Part shown: positions 26,472 through 34,954 of the stretch, in pieces
Numbering within the stretch: position 1 is the first letter of the stretch
Layout of the letters: every line of letters starts with the position of its first letter
Source of the DNA: Collinsella aerofaciens
GTDB taxonomy: Bacteria > Actinomycetota > Coriobacteriia > Coriobacteriales > Coriobacteriaceae
Assembly: GCF_028207065.1 (NCBI RefSeq)
Contig: NZ_JAQLFP010000001.1
Location: 164,077 to 228,076, forward strand
Direction: 5' to 3'
DNA: 64,000 nt
Notes under the pieces: model-generated
The model's input: only the letters and a program-made list of their open reading frames with translations
The model's database searches: none
Told to the model about the DNA's origin: nothing
Program-made: the position numbers and the translations under genes

Positions 26472-27176
26472 TCAGTCTTCGATTTCGGGGTTAAGAAAGT
26501 CGATGTCCTCGTCCTCGGGATGCGCGAGGGCCTGTTTAATGGCCACTCCGCCCTTAATAGAGTAGATGACAGCGGTGAGCATGGAGAAGATCACACCGCC
26601 ATACACAAAGAAGATGCCGAGGGGCACCGAGCTTCCGTTGAGACCCGGGAAGGCCGTGAGGGTTGAAGGTAAAAGGTGCAGGCCGTCAATAACGGGGAAC
26701 CCGAGCAGCATGAGCGAGAAGCCGGTCATGAGCAGTGCAGTGGCAATCTTTCCGGGAAAGACGACATCGATGGGGCGACGGTGATAATGACGCACGATAA
26801 GCGTGCCGATGCCCAGATAGATGTCGCGGCCGATAATGAGCACGCAGACCCAGATGGGCAGCTCTCCGCGGACCACCAGCCCAAGTACGCCGGTGAACAG
26901 CAGCGCACGGTCGCAGATGGGATCTATGACCTTGCCGAGCCACGAGACCGTCTTGGTCATGCGGGCGATCTGACCGTCCATCCAGTCGGTGGAGGCGGCA
27001 ACGGCGTAGATAACGATGGCGATGACGCGGTTGTTATCCGTCACAAACAGGTACAGAAATACCAGGGTGAGGATCAGGCGCGTAAAGGTGATGAAATTGG
27101 AGATCGTAAAGATCTTATTCGACGGGTAATCGGAAGTGCCGATAAGCTCCTTTTTGATCTTCTTTTTGATGCCCAC
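26472..27176 (-). CDS. CDP-alcohol phosphatidyltransferase (second PgsA-type enzyme)
   Basis: Integral membrane enzyme with the complete CDP-alcohol phosphotransferase motif DWMDGQIARMTKTVSWLGKVIDPICD and about five or six hydrophobic helices. The start is GTG 27176 behind GGGGGAG; an in-frame ATG at 27266 extends through a non-conserved leader. 234 residues. In actinobacteria the pgsA2 gene lies near garA. The alcohol acceptor (glycerol phosphate, inositol phosphate or a phosphatidylglycerol donor) cannot be assigned from sequence; compare the PgsA at 5608-6246. Confidence 0.8.
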   Translation of the reverse strand: MGIKKKIKKELIGTSDYPSNKIFTISNFITFTRLILTLVFLYLFVTDNNRVIAIVIYAVAASTDWMDGQIARMTKTVSWLGKVIDPICDRALLFTGVLGLVVRGELPIWVCVLIIGRDIYLGIGTLIVRHYHRRPIDVVFPGKIATALLMTGFSLMLLGFPVIDGLHLLPSTLTAFPGLNGSSVPLGIFFVYGGVIFSMLTAVIYSIKGGVAIKQALAHPEDEDIDFLNPEIED

Positions 27177-27304
27177 AGGACTCCCCCGCTGGTTAACGAC
27201 AAAACTTTCGATACTATACCCGTTCCGGCGATGTCTATCCAGCGTAAGCATAGAGAGTCCAGACATATGGAGGATGCTACTGGGTTATGCGAGATTCTGC
27301 ATTT

Positions 27305-27361
27305 GTGTACATCAGCCTTCAAATATGACATTTTTCGGCATCTTTGATGGCTGATGTACAC
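27305..27361. repeat. 13-bp inverted repeat upstream of the GC-rich island
   Basis: GTGTACATCAGCC (27305-27317) and GGCTGATGTACAC (27349-27361) are perfect complements around a 31-base AT-rich loop, followed by GTTTTG. It lies in the 27177-27572 gap, at the sharp composition change. It may be a terminator or a remnant insertion boundary. Confidence 0.55.
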
Positions 27362-27490
27362 GTTTTGATTCAGTGATTACATCGATCGGGAAAGTTGTTG
27401 CCTTAAGCAAATTAATCATGATGTGTGGGTCGAGAAGGGTTGGCGCTAAAAGAACCCAACGGCTGTTACGGCTTCGTTAGAAACGCGCCC

Positions 27491-27551
27491 CACCATGGAT
27501 GGTGAACCCGAAAGGTAAGGCGCGCGGGCACGGTGGCTCGGCCCGCGCGCC
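27491..27551 (+). promoter_or_regulatory. Leader palindromes of the immunity operon
   Basis: CACCAT-GG-ATGGTG (27491-27504) is a perfect small palindrome. It is followed by GGCGCGCGGGC (27519-27529) and GCCCGCGCGCC (27541-27551), a perfect 11-bp hairpin just before the ribosome-binding site of the ABC ATPase. The first could be an operator for the linked response regulator and the second an mRNA hairpin. No -35/-10 pair is clear. Confidence 0.4.
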
Positions 27552-27572
27552 CGGAAGAGAAAGGATAAACCC

Positions 27573-28301
27573 ATGGGTTACATGCTCGAGACGCGTGGGC
27601 TCACCAAGCGCTTCGGCCGCGGCGACCAGGCGCAGGACGCCGTGGCCGACGTGAGCCTTCATATCCGCGAAGGCGAGGTGTACGGGCTGCTCGGTCCCAA
27701 CGGCGCCGGCAAGTCGACAACGCTCAAGATGATCTGCGGGATGCTGCGGCCGACGGCCGGGGAGATTCTCTTTGCCGGGCACGCCTGGCGCCGCGAGGAC
27801 CTCTACGCAATCGGCAGCCTCATCGAGGAGGCGCCGCTCTACCCCAACCTCACCGCGCGCGAGAACCTGCGCGTGCGCACCACGCTGCTGGGCCTTCCCG
27901 AGAGCCGCATAGATGAGGTGCTCGCCGCCGTGGACCTCGCGGACACCGGGAAGAAGCGCGCCGGGCGCTTCTCGATGGGCATGCGGCAGCGCCTGGGGCT
28001 CGCGCTGGCGCTGATCGCCCGGCCACGCCTGCTCGTGCTCGACGAGCCCACCAACGGCCTCGACCCCATCGGCATCGAGGAGCTGCGCGACCAGATCCGC
28101 GGCTTCGCGGCGGCGGGTACGACGGTGATCGTCTCGAGCCACATCCTCTCCGAGGTGCAGCAGATGGCGGACACCATCGGCATCATCTGCGGGGGGCGCC
28201 TTGCCTACGAGGATGCGCTTCGTCCCGGGCAGGACCTCGAGGAACTCTTCATGAGTTTCTGCCGGGAAGGGCGACGAGCGCGCGGGGAGGTGGCGGCATG
28301 A
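27573..28301 (+). CDS. Lantibiotic-immunity-type ABC transporter ATPase (LanF-like)
   Basis: ATPase subunit with Walker [10 protein letters not shown], signature FSMGMRQRL (an M replaces one G of LSGGQ, as in LanF/BcrA types), Walker B LLVLDEPTNGLD and H-loop SSHILSE. 242 residues. Two EpiE/MutG-type permease genes follow in overlapping frames. The family protects producers or neighbours from lantibiotics by extruding them from the membrane. The first gene of a GC-rich operon; RBS AGAAAGGA. Confidence 0.88.
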   Translation: MGYMLETRGLTKRFGRGDQAQDAVADVSLHIREGEVYGLLGPNGAGKSTTLKMICGMLRPTAGEILFAGHAWRREDLYAIGSLIEEAPLYPNLTARENLRVRTTLLGLPESRIDEVLAAVDLADTGKKRAGRFSMGMRQRLGLALALIARPRLLVLDEPTNGLDPIGIEELRDQIRGFAAAGTTVIVSSHILSEVQQMADTIGIICGGRLAYEDALRPGQDLEELFMSFCREGRRARGEVAA

Positions 28302-29068
28302 CGGGCGAGAAAGGCGGCCTGCTCGCGGCCCTGCGCGCCGAGGCCCTGAAGTCGCGCCACGCGGCACCGGTTCGCCTGGCCGTGCTCATGGCGCTGCCGA
28401 TGCCGCTGCTCGGCGCGATGCCCTACCGGGGCGTGCAGATCTTCAGCGCGTGGAACTACTGGTACGCGCTCTTCCTGCCCGTGTCTCTCTCGCTCGTGGT
28501 GGCGTGCGTCGCGCGGGCGGACGCTCGCACGCGGATGCGGGGGCTTCTGGGTCTGGGCTTCCCGCTCGGGCGCGCCTGGTGGGCCAAGGCGCTCTGGTGC
28601 CTCGCGCTCTGCACGCTCTCGAACCTCGTGGTCTTCGGCATCTACCTTGCGGGATCGGCGTTCACCTCGCAGGGCCTCACGGCCGCGGGCACGCTCACGA
28701 TGCTCCTCTGCGCGCTCGTCAACACGGTGACCGCGGCGTGGATGATTCCCGTAGGGCTCTTTCTCACGGCGCGGCTCGGCATGCTCGCCGGCATCTTCTG
28801 CCCGCTCGTCGCGCAGCTCGTGGGCGGGTTCGCCTGGTCGTTGGTGCCGCTGCCGCAGCTCTTTCCGCCGTCGGCGAGCATGGTCATCCCCACGAGCTTC
28901 ATCCCCGTGCTGCCGAGCGGCGAGCCACTCGCGGCGGACATGGCGCTCGGCGGGGCGCTCGCGGCAGACGGCATGCTCACGCTGGCGGGCCTTGCGGTCT
29001 GCGCGCTCGCGTTCGCCGCGCTCACGGCGGCGGGCGCGGCCTGGTTCGCGCGCTCCGAGGAGAGGTGA
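28298..29068 (+). CDS. MutE/EpiE-family lantibiotic immunity permease
   Basis: Six-helix ABC-2 permease of 256 residues. FSAWNYWYALFLPVSLSLV and ADARTRMRGLLGLGFPLGRAWW are characteristic of the EpiE/MutE subunit. It overlaps the ATPase gene by 4 bases and the MutG gene by one, so the three subunits are probably made in step. It is strongly GC-rich, unlike flanking core genes. Confidence 0.85.
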   Translation: MTGEKGGLLAALRAEALKSRHAAPVRLAVLMALPMPLLGAMPYRGVQIFSAWNYWYALFLPVSLSLVVACVARADARTRMRGLLGLGFPLGRAWWAKALWCLALCTLSNLVVFGIYLAGSAFTSQGLTAAGTLTMLLCALVNTVTAAWMIPVGLFLTARLGMLAGIFCPLVAQLVGGFAWSLVPLPQLFPPSASMVIPTSFIPVLPSGEPLAADMALGGALAADGMLTLAGLAVCALAFAALTAAGAAWFARSEER

Positions 29069-29883
29069 TGGCCGTGACACGACTCTCCGACCCGATGCCG
29101 CGCATGGCTCTCTCGCGGGCCCTGCTCTCCGAGGCCCTGCGCCTGGCGCGCTCCCCGCTCGCGGCGGTGCACCTCGTCTGCGGCCTGGCAGCCGGTCTTG
29201 CCTGCGGCGAGTACTTCTCCGTAGCCCGATGGGACCCGGCGCTGGGCGCGGACGCCTACGTCCAGTTCCTCGGCGCTCTCATGCCGCTCATGTCCGCCAT
29301 CGTCTGCGGGCTCGCCGTGGACGAGGAGCGCGCTGCCGGGCGCCTCGCCAACCTCACGGCGGTCCCCTCGCGCGGGCGCGCCGTCGCGGCGAAGTTGCTC
29401 GCCCTTGCGGCGCTCGGTGCCGCCGCGCTGGCCGTGGCGCTCGGCGTGTTCGGGGCCGTGCTCGCCGTCGCCGGGCGCCTGCCGCTCGGGTCCGCTCCGC
29501 TTGCGGTCGCCTGGGCGGGCATCGTGCTGGGCAGCCTGCCCCTCTACGCGCTGGGGCTCGGCGTGGCCCTGCGCCTCGGCCGCAACGTCGCCATCGGCGC
29601 CGGCGCGGCGGGGGTGCTCCTCGCGTTCTTCTCGGTGGGCGGACTTGCGCACGGCCTCATGACCGGCGATCTCACCGGTGCCCTGGCGACGCCCCTGAGT
29701 TGGGTGCCGCTCGCCTGGCCCGCGCGCCTGGGGTCGCTTGGGGTGGAGGCCTTCATCGACGCCGCACGCGCGGCGGGCCCTCTTCTCACGACTGCGCTCG
29801 CTAGCCTCGTGCTCACCCTGGCAGCCGATGCCGTCCTTCTCGCCTGGTTCTGCCGCTTCGAGGACGGGAGGGTAGATGCGTAG
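29068..29883 (+). CDS. MutG-family lantibiotic immunity permease
   Basis: Second ABC-2 permease of the transporter, 271 residues with about six hydrophobic segments. HLVCGLAAGLACGEYFSVA, DAYVQFLGALMPLM and VDEERAAGRLANLTAVPSR are typical of the MutG/EpiG subunit. The start is ATG 29068, overlapping the stop of the previous permease by one base; a longer in-frame reading from 28450 lies inside that gene and is rejected. Confidence 0.85.
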   Translation: MAVTRLSDPMPRMALSRALLSEALRLARSPLAAVHLVCGLAAGLACGEYFSVARWDPALGADAYVQFLGALMPLMSAIVCGLAVDEERAAGRLANLTAVPSRGRAVAAKLLALAALGAAALAVALGVFGAVLAVAGRLPLGSAPLAVAWAGIVLGSLPLYALGLGVALRLGRNVAIGAGAAGVLLAFFSVGGLAHGLMTGDLTGALATPLSWVPLAWPARLGSLGVEAFIDAARAAGPLLTTALASLVLTLAADAVLLAWFCRFEDGRVDA

Positions 29884-30124
29884 GAAGGCGCTCGCCGCCA
29901 TGCTCGTCCTCCTCTCCGCAGCGCTCGTCCTGGGCGGGAATGCCCTGCTCGACGCTGCGGACGACAGGGGCAATGTCCGAGAGCTCCAGCTCATCTTCTT
30001 CGGGCGGGAGTCGGACGGCGAGGGCTGGCTCGAGATCGAGGCGCGCGGCGGCTCGGGCGTGCGCTACCACGCGTGCGACGCGGCCGAGGCGCCCGCGACT
30101 GCGCGCAGAACTCTGGACCGCTGA
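29876..30124 (+). CDS. Small secreted or membrane-anchored protein of the immunity operon
   Basis: 82 residues with a basic start and a hydrophobic segment (ALAAMLVLLSAALVLGGNALL), then a polar domain. It overlaps the MutG-type gene by 8 bases (ATGCGTAG), so it is translated with the transporter. I do not recognise the family. It could be a LanI-like immunity protein or a sensor accessory, by position. GC-rich like its neighbours. Confidence 0.6.
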   Translation: MRRKALAAMLVLLSAALVLGGNALLDAADDRGNVRELQLIFFGRESDGEGWLEIEARGGSGVRYHACDAAEAPATARRTLDR

Positions 30125-30142
30125 GTGCGGCGCTAGTACAAT
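30114..30142 (+). promoter_or_regulatory. Possible promoter for the two-component genes
   Basis: TGGACC (30114-30119), 17-base spacer, TACAAT (30137-30142), 28 bases before the response-regulator start. The -35 matches consensus in four of six positions. It would allow the regulator pair to be made separately from the transporter. Confidence 0.35.
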
Positions 30143-30169
30143 TCCGACGAGAGTTTCAGGAGGTCTAAC

Positions 30170-30832
30170 ATGGCGAGGATACTGGCAGTGGATGATGAAC
30201 GGGCGATCCTCGACGCTCTCGCGCGCGTCCTCGGCCGCGACGGTCATGAGGTCGTCAGGGCGGCGGACCCGACGGCGGTCCCGGGGATGGACCTCTCGCG
30301 CTTTGACCTCGTGCTCTGCGACGTCATGATGCCGGGGCTCGACGGCTTCGAGCTCGTGCGGCAGATCCGCCCGGACTTCGACGGGCCCATCGTCTTCCTG
30401 ACCGCGCGCGTGGCCGAGGAGGACGCCGTGGCCGCCTACGGCCTGGGCGCCGACGACTACGTCCGCAAGCCCTTCGGGGCCGCGGAACTGCGCGCCAAGG
30501 TCGCGGCCCATCTACGCCGTGAGCGCCGGCCGCGCTCGCACGCCCTCTCCTTCGGGGAGGTGCGGATCGACCTCGGGGCGCGCGATCTCGCCGTGGGCGG
30601 CGAGACCGTGCCGCTCACTCCCACCGAGTACGCCATCTGCGAGTACCTCGCCCGCCACCCCGGGCAGGTCATGAGCCGCACGCAGATACGCGAGGCGGTG
30701 CTCGGCTGGGAGAGCGACGCCGACGACGCGGCCATATCTATGCAGGTCAGCCGCGCCCGGAGGAAACTCTCCGAGGCCGGCGCCGACCCGATCGCGACCG
30801 TCTGGGGGATGGGGTACAAGTGGCAGCTCTGA
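30170..30832 (+). CDS. OmpR/PhoB-family response regulator
   Basis: 220 residues. Receiver domain with the acidic pocket VDDE, phosphoacceptor Asp in LVLCDVMMPGLDG, the Thr in VFLTAR and Lys in VRKPF; then a winged-helix domain (LTPTEYAICEYLARHPG). It overlaps the sensor kinase and follows an immunity transporter, so it very likely controls that operon in response to the antimicrobial (LanR-type; inference). RBS AGGAGG. Confidence 0.9.
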   Translation: MARILAVDDERAILDALARVLGRDGHEVVRAADPTAVPGMDLSRFDLVLCDVMMPGLDGFELVRQIRPDFDGPIVFLTARVAEEDAVAAYGLGADDYVRKPFGAAELRAKVAAHLRRERRPRSHALSFGEVRIDLGARDLAVGGETVPLTPTEYAICEYLARHPGQVMSRTQIREAVLGWESDADDAAISMQVSRARRKLSEAGADPIATVWGMGYKWQL

Positions 30833-32256
30833 GGACCGGGGCGCGAGGTCGCCGAGGCATGCCGCTCTCCTTCGTCATCGCGCGCTACTTCGCCTACGCG
30901 TTCGCGGCGGTCGCCACGGCGTGGCTCGCCTCGTTCATGGCGCTCTCTGCGGCGATCAACGCGGGCTTCGTCTACGAGGCTAGCTGGGGGCCGGCCAATG
31001 CGCGCGAGGTCGCGGAGGGCCTGGCACGCGACGGCGTCTGCGGGCAGCAGGACGTGCCGACGGCCTACCGCTACCTCATCCTGAACAAGGACGGATACGT
31101 GCTGATGACAGACCTCGAGGGCACGCGGCTCGAGGATGCGACGGAAATGGCCAGTACGGCACTCGCTGCGGATCCGGGCACAGTGGAGATCGAGGGCGGG
31201 GGCTCGGGCCTCACCTACGCTGCGTTCCCGCTCAAGGGCGGCGGGGCCTGCGCACTCGTCAGCGAGTACCTGCCGCAGTGGGTCTCGCGCGATCTCGCCA
31301 GCCTGCTTCCCAACCCGCAGAACCTCATGCTCGTCGGCGCCGCTGTGGGAAGCGCGCTCGCGCTTGCGCTCGTGGCGCGCCGTGCGAGCCGCGTGATCTC
31401 GCGCAAGATGGCGCCGCTCGCGGAGGCGGCGGGGCGCGTCGGCGCGGGGGAGCTCGACTTCGCGGTCGGCAGCACCAACGTGCGCGAGGTGAACGACGTC
31501 CTCGCCGCGATGGACGCCATGCGGGCCTCCCTCGCCGAGTCGCTCGAGGCCCGCTGGGCTGCGGAGCGGGGGCAGCGCGAGCAGATGGCGTCGCTCGCCC
31601 ACGACCTCAAGACGCCGCTCACCGTGCTGCGCGCCAACGCCGACTTCGTGGCGGAGGAGCTGGAAGACGAGAAAGACGCCGACCTCGCGGCCGCCGCGCG
31701 CGACATAGCCGGCAGTGTCGAAAGGCTCGACGACTACGTGCGCCTGCTCATCGAGGCCTCGCGCGGGTCCGGCGGGGCGGAGAGGGCCCCCATGCGGCCG
31801 GCCGAGCTCTGCGAACAGGTCCTCGCCGAGGCCGCCCAGATCGCCCGGGCGCGAGGCGTGACGCTCAACGCGGCCACGGGCCCCGCTGTCGCGGGCGCGC
31901 CCGAGGCCCTACTCGACCGAACCGCCCTGGCGCGAGCCGCCGCGAACCTCGTGGCCAACGCCGCCGAGCACGCGCGCTCGCGCGTGGCGGTCTCCTGCGA
32001 CGTCGCGGGCGGACACCTCGTCATCGAGGTGGCCGACGACGGACCGGGCTTTTCTCCCGCCGCCCTCGAACGCGGCTGCGAGCGCCTCTTCACAGACGAC
32101 TCGTCCCGCTCCTCGCGCGACGGAGGCCGCCACTACGGGCTCGGCCTCCACGTCGCCTCCGAGGCCGCGAGCGCCCACGGGGGCTCCGTCTCGCTCGCCA
32201 ACAGCCCCTCGGGCGGCGCGGTGGTCACCATCGCGGTCCCCCTGTGCGGGATCTGA
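30820..32256 (+). CDS. Sensor histidine kinase
   Basis: Partner of the preceding regulator. Two membrane helices (near residues 18-48 and about 165-185) flank a roughly 110-residue extracellular sensor, then HAMP, a dimerisation domain with His in SLAHDLKTPLT, an N-box (AAANLVANAAEHARS) and G-box GPGFS. The start is GTG 30820, overlapping the regulator; ATG 30859 is an alternative. The sensor region is much larger than in Bce-type kinases, which sense through the transporter, so this kinase may bind its ligand directly. Confidence 0.85.
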   Translation: MAALRTGARGRRGMPLSFVIARYFAYAFAAVATAWLASFMALSAAINAGFVYEASWGPANAREVAEGLARDGVCGQQDVPTAYRYLILNKDGYVLMTDLEGTRLEDATEMASTALAADPGTVEIEGGGSGLTYAAFPLKGGGACALVSEYLPQWVSRDLASLLPNPQNLMLVGAAVGSALALALVARRASRVISRKMAPLAEAAGRVGAGELDFAVGSTNVREVNDVLAAMDAMRASLAESLEARWAAERGQREQMASLAHDLKTPLTVLRANADFVAEELEDEKDADLAAAARDIAGSVERLDDYVRLLIEASRGSGGAERAPMRPAELCEQVLAEAAQIARARGVTLNAATGPAVAGAPEALLDRTALARAAANLVANAAEHARSRVAVSCDVAGGHLVIEVADDGPGFSPAALERGCERLFTDDSSRSSRDGGRHYGLGLHVASEAASAHGGSVSLANSPSGGAVVTIAVPLCGI

Positions 32257-32367
32257 CGATTTCCTCGATGTCTACCTCGACTGCGATATGTCGCTCGCCG
32301 AGGCCGCGACGAGATGGTGTTGCGTCTGCCCCATTTGGTGCTTCTAGCTCAAATTTGATCTGATGTA

Positions 32368-32400
32368 AGGCCCGTGCAATCCTGCATGGGCCTTTCTTTT
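32368..32400 (+). terminator. Intrinsic terminator after the two-component genes
   Basis: AGGCCCGTGCA and TGCATGGGCCT form an 11-bp stem (one G-T pair) around ATCC, followed by TTCTTTT. It lies 112 bases after the kinase stop and ends the GC-rich island. Confidence 0.8.
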
Positions 32401-32823
32401 GGCAATTGCTCGACCGATTCGTGGCTTGAAACACAAATTATCGAGTTAAGGAGACATGGGGTCACACAGCGGCTCTCAGAGCGCCCGCCGCACTCCCCCG
32501 CCATTACCCTGCGGCGTCCTCGTATAGAGCCCATCCCGCTTGGCGTTTCGTTGCAACAGCCCACTTGTCCACCGATCAAGTGAACTACTGGAATAAATAC
32601 AGCGACATGCTTGTCCGTTATAGTCGCTATATCTGTGTTAATCGCCGCGATAAATACAGCCTGTACTCGGCTGCATACCAGCTACGCGTATGTAGATTCA
32701 TATCGCGTTAATAAATCGGCTCAAGCGCGTGCAAAACGCGCAAGTAGCCGCAAAAGGCGATTATCGCGTAGGTAGATTTTTGGCACCCTGTTGCTTAATC
32801 AAAATTAAGCAATTGCTTAAAAC
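32401..32823. other. Gene-poor AT-richer spacer
   Basis: No credible gene on either strand. It contains short imperfect repeats: ATAAATACAG twice (near 32590 and 32650), GTAGAT words next to ATCGCG, and GCTTAAT-CAAA-ATTAAGC near 32793. Composition differs from the island and from the core. It may be the scar of an older insertion next to tRNA-Pro. Confidence 0.5.
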
Positions 32824-32852
32824 AAAAAAGGTCAGGCACTAGGTGCCTGACC
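32824..32852 (-). terminator. Terminator after tRNA-Pro
   Basis: GGTCAGGCAC and GTGCCTGACC form a perfect 10-bp stem with a 3-base loop, followed on the - strand by six T. Confidence 0.9.
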
Positions 32853-32862
32853 TGCAAACTTC

Positions 32863-32939
<77 letters not shown>

Positions 32940-33019
32940 AAGCTTTTGTTTGTTGCTCTGCTCTCGCTCGCAACAGGGAGTATATTAACCCGAAACTTTA
33001 GACTTGTGCAAGAACTTTT

Positions 33020-34231
33020 TTATAAATTTTGAAGAAAGTCCAAAATTGTATCTGCGAGCTGGGGTTTTGTTAGAACGGGAAGTTCTTTCGTACCTGTTGT
33101 GCTCACAATCCAGGCCTTGTTAGTGTCGGTTCCAAAGCCTGAATCGGCGCGCGAGACATCGTTGGCGATAATTACATCGCAACCCTTGCGGGCAAGTTTG
33201 CGCTGCGCGTACTCCACGACGTTATCGGTCTCGGCCGCAAATCCGATCACGCATCGCTCTCCCTTTTGGCACGAAAGCTCGGCCAAAATATCAACCGTCT
33301 CGACTAGTTCGATGCGATCCAGGCGCTCGTTGGCCTTTTTGAGCTTGTGGTTGGCAGGGGCCGCGGGGGTGTAGTCGGCGACGGCCGCAGCGCAAATGGC
33401 AGCGTCGGCCGTCTGGAAGGCGTTTAACGCCGCCTGCAGCATCTCTGCGGCGGTCTGCACGCGCACGCACTTTACGCCGCGAGGAATATCGAGCGATGTC
33501 GGTCCCAGCACGAGCGTGACGGCGGCACCGCGACGTGCGGCCTCCCCCGCCAGGGCGATACCCATCTTGCCCGAAGAACGGTTGCCAATGAAGCGCACCG
33601 GGTCGATCGGCTCGTGCGTGGGGCCGGCGGTGATGACGATGCGCTTGCCCGTCAGGTCTTGCGGCACGGGGTTGAGCACCTCACAGACAGCCTCGACGAC
33701 GTCCTCGGGCTCGCTCATGCGTCCCGTGTCCACGTCGCCGCAGGCAAGGTAACCGCTACCCGGACCCACAACATTGACACCGCGCTCGCGCAGCGTGGCC
33801 ATGTTGGCCTGCGTGGCCGGTGCCTTCCACATGCCATTGTTCATGGCCGGTGCGATCACGATGGGGCGCGGCGTGGCAAGCAGCGTGGTGGAGATGAGGT
33901 CGTCGGCGATGCCGTTGGCCATCTTAGCGATGATGTTGGCCGTCGCGGGCGCCACGACCACCACGTCGGGCTCCTGCGCCAGCGAGATATGGTGGATGGG
34001 GTCGGAGGGGTCGTCGAATAGGCCCACGGCAACGGGCTCATTGGTGAGTGCGCGGAAGGTGAGCGGCCCCACGAACTCCGTGGCGTGCTCGCTCATGACG
34101 ACCTTGACGTGGGCGCCGCGCTTTTGCAGCAGGCGTACGATGTTGCACGACTTATAGGCGGCGATCCCGCCGGTAATGCCCAGCAGGATCGTTTTTCCCT
34201 CAAGTTGCATTGAATTGTTGGGTGCCGCCAT
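33020..34231 (-). CDS. coaBC: Bifunctional phosphopantothenoylcysteine decarboxylase / phosphopantothenate--cysteine ligase
   Basis: CoA biosynthesis. The N-terminal CoaC flavoprotein half has GITGGIAAYKS, the active-site His in PIHHISLA, APAMNNGMW and the Cys lid GYLACGD. The C-terminal CoaB half has ITAGPTHEPIDPVRFIGNRSSGKMG and the Lys motif KLKK. 403 residues. It is the last gene of the long - strand run and follows the zinc-ribbon protein by 3 bases. Confidence 0.96.
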   Translation of the reverse strand: MAAPNNSMQLEGKTILLGITGGIAAYKSCNIVRLLQKRGAHVKVVMSEHATEFVGPLTFRALTNEPVAVGLFDDPSDPIHHISLAQEPDVVVVAPATANIIAKMANGIADDLISTTLLATPRPIVIAPAMNNGMWKAPATQANMATLRERGVNVVGPGSGYLACGDVDTGRMSEPEDVVEAVCEVLNPVPQDLTGKRIVITAGPTHEPIDPVRFIGNRSSGKMGIALAGEAARRGAAVTLVLGPTSLDIPRGVKCVRVQTAAEMLQAALNAFQTADAAICAAAVADYTPAAPANHKLKKANERLDRIELVETVDILAELSCQKGERCVIGFAAETDNVVEYAQRKLARKGCDVIIANDVSRADSGFGTDTNKAWIVSTTGTKELPVLTKPQLADTILDFLQNL

Positions 34232-34234
34232 CGT

Positions 34235-34954
34235 TTAAGCTTCCTTGCTCGGGAGCACCAGCAGGCGGTGGCAGTACGGGCAGTGCGTAATCTCGCTACC
34301 GTCGTGGTTGAGGTCACTCATGGACGATGCCTGCAGCGCGGTGTGGCAGACCGTGGGGATGTTGCCCTTGATGGTCTCGACGGCCAGGCCGCGGAACTGC
34401 TTGAGCAGACGTTCGTAATCGGTGAGCACGTCGGTCGGCAGCGTGGCGGCAAGCGCGGTGCGCTCCTTGGTGGCGGCATCGATCTGAGCCTGCAGATTGG
34501 CAGCCTTGGCGCGGGCAGCCTTGGTATCGGCCTTCACGCCCTCCTCGAACTTGGCGATGATGGCCTGCGCGCGAGCCTCTCGGTCAAGCGCTTCCTTATG
34601 GGCGACGACGACGTCCTTGCGGGTGTGCTCGATCTTGTCCAAGCGCTTGGCCAGGGTGGCGAGCTCGTTCTCCAGGTCCTGAACCTCGCGGTAGTCGGAG
34701 CCGTCCACGTGGCGCTTCTTGGCGGCCTCGATGGCGTTGTTGGTCTGAATCTCGGTGGTGTTGAGATCGTCGAGCTCAATGTCCAGATCCTTGCGCTGGG
34801 CGTAGAGCTTGGTCATCTCGGACTTGAGCTTCACATAGGTCTTGCGCTTGGAAGCGAGCTCCTTGAGCTCCGGCATATTGGCAAGTTCGCTCTTGTTGCG
34901 GGCGAGCTCCAAATCGATCTGTTGCAGCTTGAGTAGCGTAGCGCCGGCGCTCAT
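34235..34954 (-). CDS. Coiled-coil C4 zinc-ribbon protein (CT398/HP0958 type)
   Basis: A 180-residue coiled coil is followed by a C-terminal zinc ribbon (CHTALQASSM region with VCHT, then CPYCHRLL; one pair is C-H rather than CxxC). Such proteins bind nucleic acids or flagellar/sigma-54 partners in other bacteria. ATG 34954 follows AAAGGAGAG. It overlaps the Nif3 gene by 4 bases, a linkage common in Gram-positives. Cellular role unknown. 239 residues. Confidence 0.8.
   Translation of the reverse strand: MSAGATLLKLQQIDLELARNKSELANMPELKELASKRKTYVKLKSEMTKLYAQRKDLDIELDDLNTTEIQTNNAIEAAKKRHVDGSDYREVQDLENELATLAKRLDKIEHTRKDVVVAHKEALDREARAQAIIAKFEEGVKADTKAARAKAANLQAQIDAATKERTALAATLPTDVLTDYERLLKQFRGLAVETIKGNIPTVCHTALQASSMSDLNHDGSEITHCPYCHRLLVLPSKEA

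Noticed and set aside
28642..29994. Long - strand frame across the permease genes
   Set aside because: In very GC-rich DNA all frames tend to stay open; the + strand frames have clear EpiE and MutG motifs and overlap in operon style.
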